A stretch of 64,000 nt of DNA from Rhynchonema sp. JSB1_4. Taxonomy: Eukaryota; Nematoda; Chromadorea; Monhysterida; Xyalidae. This document shows, piece after piece, positions 22,914 through 34,810 of the stretch. How positions within the stretch are numbered: position 1 is the first letter of the stretch; the number at the start of each line of letters is the position of its first letter. Where the stretch lies: the NCBI GenBank assembly GCA_030248065.1, contig JASAMV010005369.1, forward strand, positions 1 through 64,000, written 5' to 3'. The translations under genes were made by a program, and so were the position numbers. The notes beneath the pieces are model-generated. The model made no database searches, was not told the DNA's origin, and worked only from the letters and a program-made list of their open reading frames with translations.

Positions 22914-23040
22914 AGGGTTGGGCAAAAAAAACGACGGCGTTTTTTCTTAAAAAAACGACGTTTTTAAAAAAAACGCCTGGGTCGTTTTTCGTTTTTCTTT
23001 AAATCCTGAATTTCCTTGATTTTCCCTGATTTTTCAATAC
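22914..23040. mobile_element. hAT-like MITE, family A, truncated copy 3
   Basis: Starts CAGGGTTGGGCAAAAAAAAC and continues with the family A terminal blocks and TTCCTTGATTTTCCCTGA, then stops matching near 23040. The other terminus is absent. The orientation is opposite to copies 1 and 2. Confidence 0.7.
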
Positions 23041-23194
23041 TTTGCCAATATTTCAGAAGCAGACTATGCCTCCGACGTGTCGGTAGCCCGAGGGTCTCTG
23101 ACCTGAGACTGCCCCGTTTAAGAAGCACTCTGTGGCTGTCGGGCAACTTTGCTCAAAGCAATCAACAATGAAGTCAAGTAAAGTAGCTGGCAGC

Positions 23195-23620
23195 AACGTG
23201 TATGCTGGTGCACTTTGAGGGAACGGGGATGCATCATATGACGCGTGGTTTGTTGGCGGCTTCGACCAAAGGTCTAGAGGTTTGTCTGTAACCGCAGCCG
23301 CCTGTGTTTCGCCAGCTAGACTAAGCCGCGGTCAGCCTTGAATGCCCAATGGTACAGCAGTCTCAGCATCAGACTAGGTCATTTGGAAGTGAAACTTTCA
23401 CGCGCCACATTTGCAAACAAGTGTACGGACTGGAGTTGCCGGCAGCCGTAAACCTGGAATGTGGGGTAAGCGATATGTGATTTGGTAACGTATTGTACAC
23501 ACTCAAGTGCGCACACTGTTTCCAATTGTGGCGCGTGAGGTTACACCAAGACTATCTCGGGCCGAGACTATACCATCAGGTTTTTTGGGGCTAACCCTGG
23601 CTGTCAGAGTAACTTGACGA
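23195..23620. repeat. Diverged fold-back family C fragment
   Basis: The blocks GGTGCACTTTGAGG, ATATGACGCGTGG and GGCGCGTGAGGTTACACC, and the ACTATACCATCAGG region, match the element at 17795-18120 with many changes and an internal insertion. It ends just before the ionotropic-receptor-like gene. Confidence 0.6.
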
Positions 23621-23650
23621 GTGATGCATAATCAACTTTGCCAAATTTCA

Positions 23651-25015
23651 TCAACAAATGTGTCCCATGTGACCGGAACACCAAGGATGGACCTTACAGA
23701 TCATTTCAGAAACACAAACAGTGAACGCAAGACCAGCGCCTGCTAGCCACAAAATGAGCAGTCCAGACACATCACGTAGCCTTAGATTTGGCATTGGGTC
23801 ATTATCAGCACCGCTAATAGGACATTTTGGTTTCTGCTGATCCAAAAAGCGCATATATCGCTCTTGGATTTCATCCAGGCCACTATACACAGCGACTATT
23901 GCGTGGTTAACACGGTCAAGCACGTCACGCGACACGTTCTTTGCGAACAACATGGAGAGTCCTTGATAATTGAAATCAGAACGAGAAAAGTCGTGTCTGA
24001 GCGCTCCACAGCAGTCTAGTGATGTCAACTGCAGTCCACCGACCACATCACGCGAGCTAACGATAACCCCTCGTTGATCCCAAACCATTTTACACTGCTT
24101 GGTGAAATTCTTCTCGATCAATGCTTGGTTGTTTGTGAGAGCAGCGCGCAATGATTGAACACTGGTCCGACTGTAGTTCGAACTAGACATTACTGTTCGT
24201 ATCCATGAAGTATGTGCGCTCGAAGCGATCACAGTTAAGTCACGTTCAGTGACTCTTTCGGCCAATTGTTTCATGTTGCCAAAGGGCAAGTGTACGTTGC
24301 GTTGCAGCAGCATTGACAGAACACCTTTGCTGAACAGCGACATCACGATCGACGTCATCAGCACGGACCACGTGATGCTCAGACTGAATATATGGCCTGT
24401 GTCCATCGCGCTCAAGCTTGGGTTCGACGATGTGAACCAACGACGCCAGCGAATCAACAGGCGAACGCTTAGATATACGAGGATGAGTGATAACCAGATG
24501 CTGTATGGGAAGACATTCAGGTACCTGAACAACCCATTGTGCTCAACGGGAGCAGCCAGTGCGGATAATTCAATTGTGGTTGCGATCGGGAATGAGGTCG
24601 TGAACCGATTTAGACGTTCTTGAGTGATTTCGAAAAGAAACCCTGTCGAATCAACCTGCCCTCGCTCAATCATTGCGTAAACCGCCGGGATAAATCCGCC
24701 TGTCTTGCGAATCAATAACGGATCAATCGGAATCAGGTCGAAATTCAATTTTGCTGCTTTCATTATCAAATCAATTTGCTCAGCGTGAAACCCCGGAAAC
24801 GGACATTTCGAGGTGTTTTCCAAGTGGGACTCGGTCGAACATGGGTATCGACCAGGTGGATATATCGAATGCAATAATCGTATTGTTCTCTGCATTCCGT
24901 GGCGGTTGTCCGTCTTTCTTTTCTTAGAACTCCATGAGTAAATGAAATTGCCGAGGTTTATGCGAGTGAAATCTGATACCTTTTGTCTCAATGTGTTTAG
25001 TCTTCTTGTTTGCAT
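23651..25015 (-). CDS. Ionotropic glutamate receptor-like protein
   Basis: A long single exon of 454 residues. Residues about 43-95 resemble the first half of a ligand-binding lobe (RTIRLLHSIYPPG, then FPGFHAEQIDLIMKAAKLNF). Hydrophobic segments follow at about 165-190 (PYSIWLSLILVYLSV, M1) and 205-235 (SLSITWSVLMTSIVMSLF, pore/M3 region). A second ligand lobe is followed by a final segment near 425-445 (LLILWLAGAGLAFTVCV, M4). This order (S1-M1-M2-M3-S2-M4) is that of ionotropic and IR-type receptors. The canonical pore signature SYTANLAAF is not seen, so it is a divergent receptor. No signal peptide is seen at the first Met, so the true N-terminus may be in an upstream exon. Expected at the plasma membrane as a ligand-gated channel subunit. 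Confidence 0.7.
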   Translation of the reverse strand: MQTRRLNTLRQKVSDFTRINLGNFIYSWSSKKRKTDNRHGMQRTIRLLHSIYPPGRYPCSTESHLENTSKCPFPGFHAEQIDLIMKAAKLNFDLIPIDPLLIRKTGGFIPAVYAMIERGQVDSTGFLFEITQERLNRFTTSFPIATTIELSALAAPVEHNGLFRYLNVFPYSIWLSLILVYLSVRLLIRWRRWFTSSNPSLSAMDTGHIFSLSITWSVLMTSIVMSLFSKGVLSMLLQRNVHLPFGNMKQLAERVTERDLTVIASSAHTSWIRTVMSSSNYSRTSVQSLRAALTNNQALIEKNFTKQCKMVWDQRGVIVSSRDVVGGLQLTSLDCCGALRHDFSRSDFNYQGLSMLFAKNVSRDVLDRVNHAIVAVYSGLDEIQERYMRFLDQQKPKCPISGADNDPMPNLRLRDVSGLLILWLAGAGLAFTVCVSEMICKVHPWCSGHMGHIC

Positions 25016-25982
25016 GTAATTACGGTCAGAGAGTATGGAATGGAACTACATTTCAGCGTGTTGATAAGAACCGTCCGCCTGTCGTTTCCGAAAAGAACCG
25101 GTCCACAAGGTCGCAAGGGAACGAACGCTTGGTCCATCATCATCGGATCGATCTGCGGCATTCAATATTCAAAAGACCAAATTTCAGTCAAAAGAATGTC
25201 GCGGAATCACGGAACAACTAAAGAGGCGCGGGACATCGCGCTCTGAGTGGTGGAGCGATGACGCAAGCGATGAGTTTGGCATCAGATGCGTAGAATTCTG
25301 CCACGCTATTCTCGTTTGGTGTCATTGATATTCAATTAAAACACTTACACGTATTCTACTCCTGTACCTTGGAACTGAGACGCGAGTTCACACTTTATTT
25401 ACTGCATGACTTTTGACATCCATGATCCAGTAACTTTAAATTTCCCGGTGTTCCTTTTCTCTCGGTGCTGATCACCATATACACTGTATGTTGTCGTGCA
25501 AGCTCCTCTTGAATTACGTCAAAACAGAAACTGAAGGACAATAAGTGCGCAGAAAGATCGATTTTCCCCTCATTTTTTGTGAATGCTAACTCGTTTAATT
25601 TGAAGAAAACGGCATATGAAAACGAAAGCTAAGCCATCCAAGCAACGGCTTAGATGAAGTGAAGTATTAATTGGTTGAAAAATGTAAAATCATGTGCGTA
25701 GAATAAAATCTGAAAATCCTGAAACTTAAACTGAACGGACCAGAGATGGCGAAGTGCACAGACAGACTAATGGATTAATCTACGACAATGCTCTAGCAAA
25801 ATAGAAACCGAGGAACAACCCGAGGCACTTACGTTGACAATCTTAAATGAAAGCGTTTCAAGTCAGTCTTTAAATGGCGCTGGCACGCTAAGCATTTGTC
25901 CGAAAGATGGCCCATCCGATTCTCCACGTAAATGCGCGAGTTGCCGTGGAATTTATTGTTTTACATGAGCGGGTGGGATCGG
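25016..25982. other. Intergenic region between divergent genes
   Basis: This lies between the 5' ends of the minus-strand receptor gene and the plus-strand phosphoesterase, so it should hold both promoters. No clear TATA box or other site can be assigned with confidence. Confidence 0.35.
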
Positions 25983-26009
25983 ATGCAAATCAAAAGTTGT
26001 GGAATCATC

Positions 26010-28491
26010 ATGTTTCTCCGATCTGTCTTCCTGTGCATGTTTGCCATTGCGTGCTGTTTGTGCTGCGAGAAAGATGAACAGCTGAGTCAGCTCGTGCCAA
26101 AATATCTAGATACAGCAAAGCCGCTGCTGAGCCAGACCAACTTTGAAGTCAAGAATGGTAAGCAAAACAATGTGCGCTACACATGCCTGATATTACAACG
26201 AAAAGTGCCAATGACTTTCATCCTTCTTGATAATTGGATAATGCGCAAAATGTAATTCTTAATCGAAACGAGACACACTACCGGAGCGCACAACATTCGA
26301 CTAATTTGTGTTAGTCTAGAAAAATGTCTAGAATTATCCGACAATGTGTATTTTGCTAGTGTATGTAGGTATAAGCACCTGTATGTAGGTATAAGCAGTT
26401 CGTAACCGATCCTGTCATGATGTAACAGATGAATCAATGAACCAGTCAATCAATCAATCACTCGATACCTTAGTGGAAATCATTTAGTCGGTTCTTCAGC
26501 CGACTATAATCCGATGCAGTGATTCGCTGTTGATCAATAAACCAAGTTGTTGATCACAGGATGCACCCAATGTGGCTACTGCAACAACCAAACTCAATAG
26601 CACGACGTCATTTCGGCCACTGCCCAACCCAACGATTTTTTCTACATGTTCACGGGTGACACGCAAATCATATGGGAATGCACGCCGAGAAATTTAGATT
26701 GCAAGACGAAAGCGCGTGATATGTGTCAAGAGGAGGGTTACGAAGAAAGCTGTCTCAAATTCGAAGAGGTGAACCGAGACATTTCTTGAAACCAAATGAC
26801 ATCGCATCTGCTTCATCATCCTGCAGCATAATTGCAGGGTCTCTATTCGAATTTGGCTCAAATGATTTCGATGAAAGCTCTGATTCAGTGCCTTGACTCT
26901 CAGGGCAATAAACCACGAGGACTTATCATAAACGGCGATCTGACCGCATACGGACATGACCTGGAATTGAGGCGGTCAGAGGCCTTTACTTTTTGAGGCT
27001 TTTCTGAAATGTTTTTATCGGATCGTCTAAACACTGTCACAGATTCTGCACGATGTGGCACGATCCGATCGATGGCGTGCCAATCTATCCGGGCCTTGGC
27101 AATCACGATTATGCGAACAACATTCATGGTCCGGTTTTTCGACGTCTTGTCCCATTCATACTGACGATGCCGAACTCAGCGTCGTACAAGGCGCTTTCCT
27201 GATCATTATTTAGGTTGCGGCGACTTGGGCTCGTCCGGTGAATGTGCCATCCGAATGCTCCAATATTTGAACGCAACAATGAAGGTTATGGCAATTAGCC
27301 ACGTTTTCCGTTTTTTTCGTGAAGTTCAGCTTCGTAATCAATGCAAGTGTCACCTTGCTACAGGAGCACCATCCACATATCAAGCTTGACGTGTCGACGT
27401 CAGAAACAATGGAGTATGAGAACACAAACTCGGGGGTTCAGCCCAAAGTAGTTAAGCAGCACACAGGTGGTCTTTGTTCAGGAGAACCTAACGCTGTTGT
27501 ATTTCTTTGTCAATGTCAATGTCGTAAATTAGTGTGCGCCATACTTGAGTTCTTGGATGTTCAAAGTTGATACCCACGTTATACTCCTTGATTCATATAT
27601 TCCAGGCAGCATGGCGTACTCGTGGGATGAGTGCGGTGATGCATCCACTCACACAAACTGCATTCACTTCGTTCAGCTTAACAACTACCCATCTTACAAC
27701 GTATTGATTCACAAATTTGGTAAAGAATTGACGGTTTGAAATGGTATCAATCCACGAGTTCAGTGAGCAGTTCAGTGCTATTATTCAGGCGAAGACGAAC
27801 CAACCTACCATGTGAAAACGGTGAATATCTGGTTGGAGAAAGATTTGGCCAACACCACCTACCCGGTTGTGATCAACTTTCACGACATTGACGATCACTT
27901 CGACATGATGCAGAAGAAGACGGCGTTTTGGCAAATACTCAACGATTCAGGTGGCCGCTTTTATGCAAGCGTTCAAGGAACTCTAACAGCATGACGCATG
28001 ACTAATCCTGATGACAAGCCAGGCCGAGACTCATTTTGCTGATGCCTATTTTTTAGGCCGTAACATACTTGGTATATTCTTCGCGCACCGACACGGCTCG
28101 GTTGGCTGGCGTATGGGCGCAAATTGGTGCATCAATGGCAAGGGTGCGCACACCATGTACAGGTCTGATTTCGCAATCATAATTTTTATCACATACCGTT
28201 GTGAAATGAACACTCGGATGTTCAGTGGATCCGTTCCAAACAACAAGTACTCGCTGGTGCACTTCAGCAACGGAACCATTAAGGTGATGTCATGTTCTTG
28301 TTGCATTATAGGCATGTTCCATCCATCCAACTCGTTTTCGCTATTTACGACATTTGTTCAGTTCCGTTGAATAAAGTTTTTAGACCATCTACGTGATGAG
28401 CACCTCCGCACTTGACCACGTGAACCACGAAGCCTGGGTCGAAGCTTGTGGACAAGCACAGTGCCATGGCACTGGTTTGCCGTACAATTGA
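26010..28491 (+). CDS. Secreted calcineurin-like metallophosphoesterase
   Basis: First exon 26010-26157 encodes a signal peptide (MFLRSVFLCMFAIACCLCC); an in-frame Met lies at 25983. Exons 26838-26974, 27043-27128, 27214-27284, 27325-27466, 27606-27719, 27789-27950, 28057-28162, 28226-28283 and 28384-28491 all join in phase to the stop. An exon ending at 26768 carries FTGDTQIIWEC; its 5' junction with exon 1 is not resolved in phase. Metal-site motifs appear in order: GDTQ, NGDLTAYGH, GNHD, NFHDID and AHRHG, the five blocks of a metallophosphatase core. Paired cysteines suit an extracytoplasmic enzyme. A broken paralogue lies at 33700-35105. The substrate is unknown. Confidence 0.85.
26357..26399 (+). 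repeat. Short tandem direct repeat
   Basis: GTATGTAGGTATAAGCA occurs twice in tandem within the first intron of the phosphoesterase gene. Confidence 0.6.
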
Positions 28492-31213
28492 GATTAAGCA
28501 GGATCGGATATTTTGGGCTCGCACCAGAGCGCTTCAATGGTTGTTCGTGCTTTGTGTTTGTACGCTGTCTGTCTTTTCACAGTATACTCTGAATTTGTAC
28601 AATCGATTGTTCGAGGTTTCGACACGTCACAAGCGGTATTTTTTGTACTGGATTATTATAACTAAACTTCAGCGATTGTGAAACGCATTTTCCGAACAAA
28701 TGTACATACATACATAGCTTTGTTACCATAGAAAATTGTAGTTTCGTGGTGTTGAACTCTTTTTTGGAACGCATTTTGTTCCACAGCGATTGAAGTTTGC
28801 AGCACAGTAAATTTATTTTCTAAAAGAAAGAAACTCTTGGTCATCGGTGGGAGCATTTCATGCAGTCGAAAGAAAAAATTCGTTTCGAAGCGTCAAGCCA
28901 GTAAGGCTGAAGATATCTTCAAAAAATTCAACGTACACCATGAGCAGAAAACTGTATGGTTTCATAACCAGTTCATCATTTTACACATATTCCTTTTGAC
29001 TCAATAGATCTAAATTGATCAGACTAACATTGCCAATATTCTTCTTCTTATGTTACATTTGTTAACACAGACAGCTGTGTGAACGTTTATCCACACAGCA
29101 CATTGCTGGATTGATAAAGCCCTTTTGACACTCACGTGAGCTTCTCAAGCATTGATATTCATTCAGACGAAACTGAACACTCACAGCATCTGAAAATGAT
29201 CGTTTTTAAAAGATCTTTCATCAATCATCCGCTGATGTGCTGTGTGCAACGTTGTCCACATTGCTGCCCAATGTGGTATTTGAAAAAAATTTTAAAACAG
29301 CTTCTTCATGAGAAACATTTTTTTACTTTTTTCAAAAGTCTCCGATCCAGTTAGATTTGACGAAATTTGCCAAGACAAAGAGCACAAAACGCGACCAATA
29401 TAGTATCAAGTGACAAGTCACCTTTGTGACTTGGTTTGGATTACTTATGAATGGTGTTTACGTCATATGGGTGCGATCCAACAGTCTGTGCATATACGTA
29501 GGCCAATGACAGTTGCTCTCTGGTATCGGACGCAATGGTTTGACGTCAAATAAGCAAGATTTACTCATAAGCCACACGGAATTCAGACGAAAAGCTGCAT
29601 AAACACTTGTCGGATCGCTGAATCGGTAGCATCTGACCGACCTCGAGGTGCTCCCCGATGAAGTGTGACGTCGAAGCACCTACCACATACGTACATGAAT
29701 GCTATGCCTCATGTATCAAGGTAGTGTAGCATAATTGGGGGCATCATAGATACCAAATACATGAACCTAAAGTGATTCGTTGAAGACAGTTTTTCAGCCC
29801 TTGAGAGAAAATTACAAAAAAACTACCCCCAAAAAGGCCATTTTTCGACGTTTTAGAGCATTTTGTTCCACCGCAATACTTTTAGAACATGTTTTTCACA
29901 AAAACAATTTTGCCCAAACTTGGCCCAATCGTAATGTATGATGTTCCACAAGCTATAGTTGGACGTTGAATAATCCCCGATACAGATTTGTTGCAAGTGT
30001 CTTAACTTTTGCATCTTGCTGAGGTGGGCGTTGTGTTGGAAGGGTGATTTTACATTCGAAACACCAGGAAGGCTGAAAATGGACACTGATTGAAAGCGTA
30101 CTTTTGTGTGTGGGCAAAACTTTCCTGGAGGATTTAAAAGTTAACTGTGCATGCAAATCAGAACGGGTATGTATGTAAATGTTCATTCATACAAGGGTGA
30201 CCCAAAGAGGAACGCAACCATGTTGAATATCCGGGGCTTGCTCTGCGTTGGCTGGATTGTTCAACGCGATTGGCACACCAAACAAACCCAGCCCTAGTTT
30301 TTTGCGTTAAATAATTTTATTTGTGAAACACCACCAAGCAAGTTATCCTTCGGACAAACAGAATTTCCGACCTTTAACCTATCATTTAATGCGTACCACT
30401 GCACGTTCAGGTAACTGAAAACCACCATCTTGTTGGGGCATTGCGCATCAGCAACGCATGAGCGCAATGAAGCAGCCGTCGCGGCGTCGCATCGAACCAG
30501 TTTTCATTGTCAGAGGCACAGCTCCTGCCTGGTGATGTATCATTAAATGAAATGTTAACACCAAAAACTATGAAAACTACGTAACAAGTGTGAAATGACG
30601 TAACAAGCGGGCTATGAACGAACCCTTCTATCGGGCTGATTTTCTATCTGTGTCACCCTGTAGATGCGCGCCCCCGTTTTTGCTATTTTAAAGCCATGAA
30701 CATTGGAACAAGACACACTCATACATTTCGAGAAGTTTGCGGAAATCGACGTTGGTTTTGTTTTCTGAATAATCTCATTTCTCATGAACTTTTCGAATTT
30801 TTAGCTCACGTCATTACCAGCTTGCCGACCACGCACTGATTTCGTTTATACAGTCTCTCTGCTGGGTGGATCATAAGTAAAGAAGAAAAAGCTGAGTTTC
30901 ATTGAATGTCCCTAAATTCTTTATTGGTATTTCCAACAGTGAGGACCGAAACCAGCGCTGACCATGCATTTCATAGTCACTCTTGCCTTCGTTAGTAAAC
31001 CTATTACTGCCACAACGTTTTTGCCTGTGTCTTTTTGCCTTTTCCGAAACAGTGCTTATTATATTTAGGTGGCCGTCCACGTGTTGCAAGCGTATGGCAA
31101 AGGTTACTGGTCAAGTTTTTGTGACTGATTGAGCGGTGATTGAGCGTCTTCAAAGCAGTCAACCGGCAATGCAATGCGTTCAAAATTATTCAGTATAGAA
31201 AGCTATCAATCTA
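28492..31213. other. Non-coding interval
   Basis: About 2.7 kb without a recognised gene. Frames are short and lack motifs. No terminal-repeat element is evident. Confidence 0.4.
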
Positions 31214-32275
31214 ATGATCAAGAGACTGTGTGATACGCACGCCAAAGTTCGACCGCGCATCTTGGCGGGTTTTGCTTTTGCTTGTTATTCGCTTCATAAA
31301 AGTAAAATCCACGCGCCAGACTGTACGTGCTACACGACACACGACGTGCTGATATCTGCCAACCAAGCCGGCCGAAAGTTCAAGACCTACCACTACACGT
31401 ATCCGAAAGGATGTCAGGCAGGGTTTCTATTTCAAATGAATGAGACACAGGTGCCCGAGGCCCCTAAAACGTCAAAATGACCTACTGGTACCTCAGTTAA
31501 AGCGCGACAGCTATTAAATATTCAAAACGCCTAAATTCTAGGTGCCACTGGGCGCCTAAATACAAAAATTGCAGGTGACATATATTAATTTTCAACAAAC
31601 TTTAGTCATTAAAAAACGGTTGTTGTCAGGGTTGTCCACACACCGACTGCTATTGGTTGGGCAACCGATACAGCGAGGACACCATGAACAGATACAACGA
31701 CAAGAACTACGGCGACCGATGTCTGGAAGATCGTAAGACCAATTTGTCGTTTATATACAGACAGGCCAAAGATGAAAAGTGTTGAATTTTCGTCCGTGGT
31801 CACACCACGAGATACCCTCTGAAAAGATCTCGTAACTACTGAAAAGGCACTCCGCGCGTACGGTACTACGCCTCAACAAATTTTGCTTAGGACGAAATTG
31901 ACAAAATTACAGAAGAAAACTGAGCAGGGTAGCCGTTCACCATCAAGTTTCTGACTCAAAACGATGTCACACAAGCACAAGTAAAAAATCTGTTTGAAAT
32001 CATCGCGCCTGCCAATTTAGAGAATTCTTTGACTTATTCTACAAGCTGGGAAACTGTTCATAAAACGTAAAAAGAGAAAAATTTGGAAAAAACCCTTCTA
32101 ACGCCTCTGAACAATTATACATACTCTAGGTTGCGAAGACGACGAGCCGGAACTGTGCCAATACGTTATGCCGAAAATCTACGACAAGGCTGCGAACTGC
32201 CCAAGCCCGTACTACAAAGCACGGTGCAAAAAGTCGTGCGCCGGCTGTATATTTGACAGTGAGTGCCTATTGTAA
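31214..32275 (+). CDS. Small secreted cysteine-rich protein with C-terminal ShKT module
   Basis: Exons 31214-31450, 31630-31732 and 32130-32275 join in phase to about 161 residues. A hydrophobic stretch (ILAGFAFACYSL) near the N-terminus may act as a signal sequence. The middle contains CTCYTTHDV, KGCQAGF and GCPHTDCYWLGNRY. The last exon has the ShKT cysteine pattern (CEDDEPELCQ, then NCPSPYYKARC, then KKSCAGC). ShKT modules are widespread in secreted ecdysozoan proteins, commonly as accessory domains; this does not by itself imply a toxin. The stop could instead be skipped by a GTGAGT donor at 32260, with further exons downstream. The N-terminal domain is not one I recognise. Confidence 0.65.
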
Positions 32276-32529
32276 TGGGCGGTAAGCGTTTACGGGGGCG
32301 CGCACACGGCGAGCCACTTGCTACAAACTGCATGAAATACTGGAGAGCAGACTCGTGAGCCAACATATGTCACGATATATCTTTCTTTTCCCGGAAATTA
32401 GCGGTTGCCAGGAAAATACAGATATTACATGTTATATTTGTACGGCTCTGTCTGGAGAATGTCAAATAAGTTCCCGCCGAATAAGCCCCCAATTTGGGAA
32501 TTTTTTTATTTCCCGTTCACTACTTACAG
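32276..32529. other. Non-coding interval
   Basis: Nothing recognised between the ShKT gene and a family C repeat fragment. Confidence 0.3.
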
Positions 32530-32720
32530 TTGAGGCGCGTGAGCTTCACCGGGACGGGACTTCCTGGTCTCGCACTGCACCTCTACACAATGAAGTTTTT
32601 TGTGACCAGCTCCAAACTGTCCGTCTAACCGACGAGACCCAGGCAGCCGCGGTACTAGAGTTTGGGTCGAAACTGCAACCCTTGCACGCGTCACGCTGCA
32701 CGTGCCCACAGAGCACATTC
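32530..32720. repeat. Diverged fold-back family C fragment
   Basis: GGCGCGTGAGCTTCACCGGG, GACGAGACCCAGGCAGCCGC and TTTGGGTCGAAACTGCAACC match one arm and the spacer of the element at 17795-18120. Confidence 0.65.
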
Positions 32721-32894
32721 TTTCTTTTAAAGTTCTTTATTCTAATTTCCGGCTCACACAACAGAGAGGACCGTTTCAGTCGGAACACCGCCGTGTCGAT
32801 GCAAGTTCTTCTATCCAAATCGCCCGCGTGCTGCCGTCTGGCCACCTAATTGCCGATTAGGATCAGGATCGGCGCTGCCGGCGGCGGTGAGGGA

Positions 32895-33062
32895 CAGGCT
32901 TGGTTTGTAGCTTGGCTAAGGCTCAGCTCGACGATTAGGCTCAGCATTAGGTTAAGGCGTAGGATTTGGCTTGGGTCATGTTTGACCTTGGCTCTGACTT
33001 GGACCTGGGCTTAAACCTCGTCTTGGCCTCAGACCTTGTCTGAGACCTGGGCTCAAGATCAG
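32895..33062 (+). repeat. Degenerate GGCTTA/GGCTCA hexamer tract
   Basis: Loose repeats of GGCTTGG, GGCTAAGGCTCAG, ATTAGGCTCAG, ATTAGGTTAAGGC and GGCCTCAGACC type run for about 170 bases. The parts around ATTAGGC resemble the TTAGGC telomere unit, but the order is strongly degenerate. Confidence 0.45.
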
Positions 33063-33845
33063 AATGCACGGACTTGTGCATTCGGCGAAATACATACCAT
33101 ATGACAATTTTCTCGCAGCTGTGCAGTGATAGTGGCTGGGCTATGCTATCCGAGGAGGAACTGAGTTGGGGTACCAGCAGACGCAGCCGATGGAATGAAG
33201 CTCATCCTTGGTATCGGCCAGCAGCAGCCGAAAAATATGGTTCAACCCAACGATGTGTGTGCTACACATTGAGCCTGCGACGTCTTCGCGCTCCGCGTGT
33301 TGTTGTGATGCCACATGGCTGTACCATGTCTCAGGGACCACTTGAAATGTGTTGAAGTGAACATGGATTGTTGGCTATTTCGGTGGATGAAATTGATTTG
33401 TTTGGGAAAAATAGGTTTTTGTTATATGCGGTGCAGTCGTCAGGGTACTTCAAATCGGACGTCAAAGTTGGTGATCGGACAGGATAGCTTTCGACACGCG
33501 ATGATTGCATGACGGCACACGATCAAAAGGTTCGCGATGTTGCTAATTCTAAATCTTCTGATTCTGAAAACTAAAGAGGCATGAAGCGCGTGGTCATCTT
33601 ACCGTGGCTAATCATAACCAAAAGTAAACCTTATATAAACGCACCGCGGCAAAACGTGAACAAAAGTAAACATGAGATAATGCATATGCGCTGGTCACGG
33701 CACCGTGGCCAACACCACCCAGCCGCTTGTGGTCAACTTTCACGGCATTCACCATAGCCCTTCAATGCGATGTCTAAGAAGCGTGCTCTTTCACGCTTGT
33801 TTTTTCTCGTCTCGTTGTTCTACAACTTTCGTTTTAAAAAAAAAA

Positions 33846-33976
33846 CAGTTCAGTTGTAACCTCACTAGGCAGCAGGAGAGTTGGTCGAGCAAGAAAGCTA
33901 GCTAGCTGGAGGGGTCCGGCACAAGAAAGCTAGAGCACACAAAAATCAGTTCAGTTGTAACCTCACTAGGCAGCGC
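33846..33976 (+). repeat. Direct repeat pair
   Basis: CAGTTCAGTTGTAACCTCAC followed by TAGGCAGC occurs twice, about 101 bases apart, with GAAAGCTAG also repeated between the copies. Confidence 0.7.
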
Positions 33977-34112
33977 ACGTTCGAGTGACGGTTTCCATGT
34001 TTGTACTGCCTATTCTCTCAACGTGCTGAAAAAATGAAACTGATAACTGCGGTGTTTTCGCCTGATGCTACACCGAAAGTCTATGTATATGATCGGAGGT
34101 TAAGTTTTTTTA

Positions 34113-34810
34113 GAGCCCGCTCTCTGACAAACGCGAAAAGCGAAAAGCGAAAAGTTTTTCAGCGTAGTCATCATCCACAGCGCACGCCAAACAGCCTCTG
34201 AAACATTTTGTTTGAGCATCACTGTGGTTTAGGCCCGTGGTTAAACCGGGCAACCGGATATCGCATGCTCTCAGAATCCGGTTTTTCGCAATAAAATGTG
34301 ACTATATACGATGAGTGATCACAAAACCATCGTTCAAACAAAATGAAATGCGTCTAAATTGTGAGAATTAATTTTTAAAAATTTGCTTTCGGGAACAAAC
34401 TCGGGCTTGTGCCGACTTACGCTCCCCCTTATGATCAGGCAACGGCAGAATATTTAGTAGGGAATCCAACCAGCTCGTCAACCAACAGCCACGTGTGAAA
34501 TCTTTCACAAAGGTTTCATCTGTCAGCGAGCTGGTTCTTGTCTCAGTCTCACTGCCTTTCATGATCAAAAGGGTGAGCATAAGTCGGCACAAGCTCGCGT
34601 TTGTTCCTGAAAGCAACTTTTCAAAGATAAATTCTGACAGTTTTAACATGGTTTATCTCGTTTGATCGTTGTTGTTTGTGACCGTTGGACATAAACAGTC
34701 TAACTGCGTAGTAAAAAAGCAAGCATGAGATATACGGTATCCCGCTTTAAGGAGTTGCTGTTGTGCTGAACTTTTAGCTTTTCGCTTTTCGCGTTTGTCA
34801 GAGAGCGGCC
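34113..34810. mobile_element. Fold-back element J in the phosphoesterase pseudogene
   Basis: The outer inverted repeat pairs GCCCGCTCTCTGACAAACGC (34115 on) with CGTTTGTCAGAGAGCGG (to about 34808), followed by GAAAAGCGAAAAGC runs. An inner inverted repeat pairs about 34387-34446 with 34553-34612 (TTGTGCCGACTTA and TAAGTCGGCACAA). It is non-coding and sits between exon remnants of the pseudogene. Confidence 0.7.

Noticed and set aside
22674..22925. Minus-strand 83-residue frame next to a family A end
   Set aside because: It looks somewhat protein-like but has no recognisable family, no splice partner and abuts a transposable element, so it is left as unresolved rather than called.
23651..24623. 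Antisense frames overlapping the ionotropic receptor exon (for example 24249-24623 plus)
   Set aside because: They lie opposite a long exon with clear membrane and ligand-lobe features and have no motif of their own.
26545..26660. A one-base frameshift in the T-run at 26636-26641 of the phosphoesterase
   Set aside because: The frame leading into FTGDTQ is open without a shift if the exon starts after the AG at about 26599-26600; only the join to exon 1 is unresolved, which could reflect a missed small exon.
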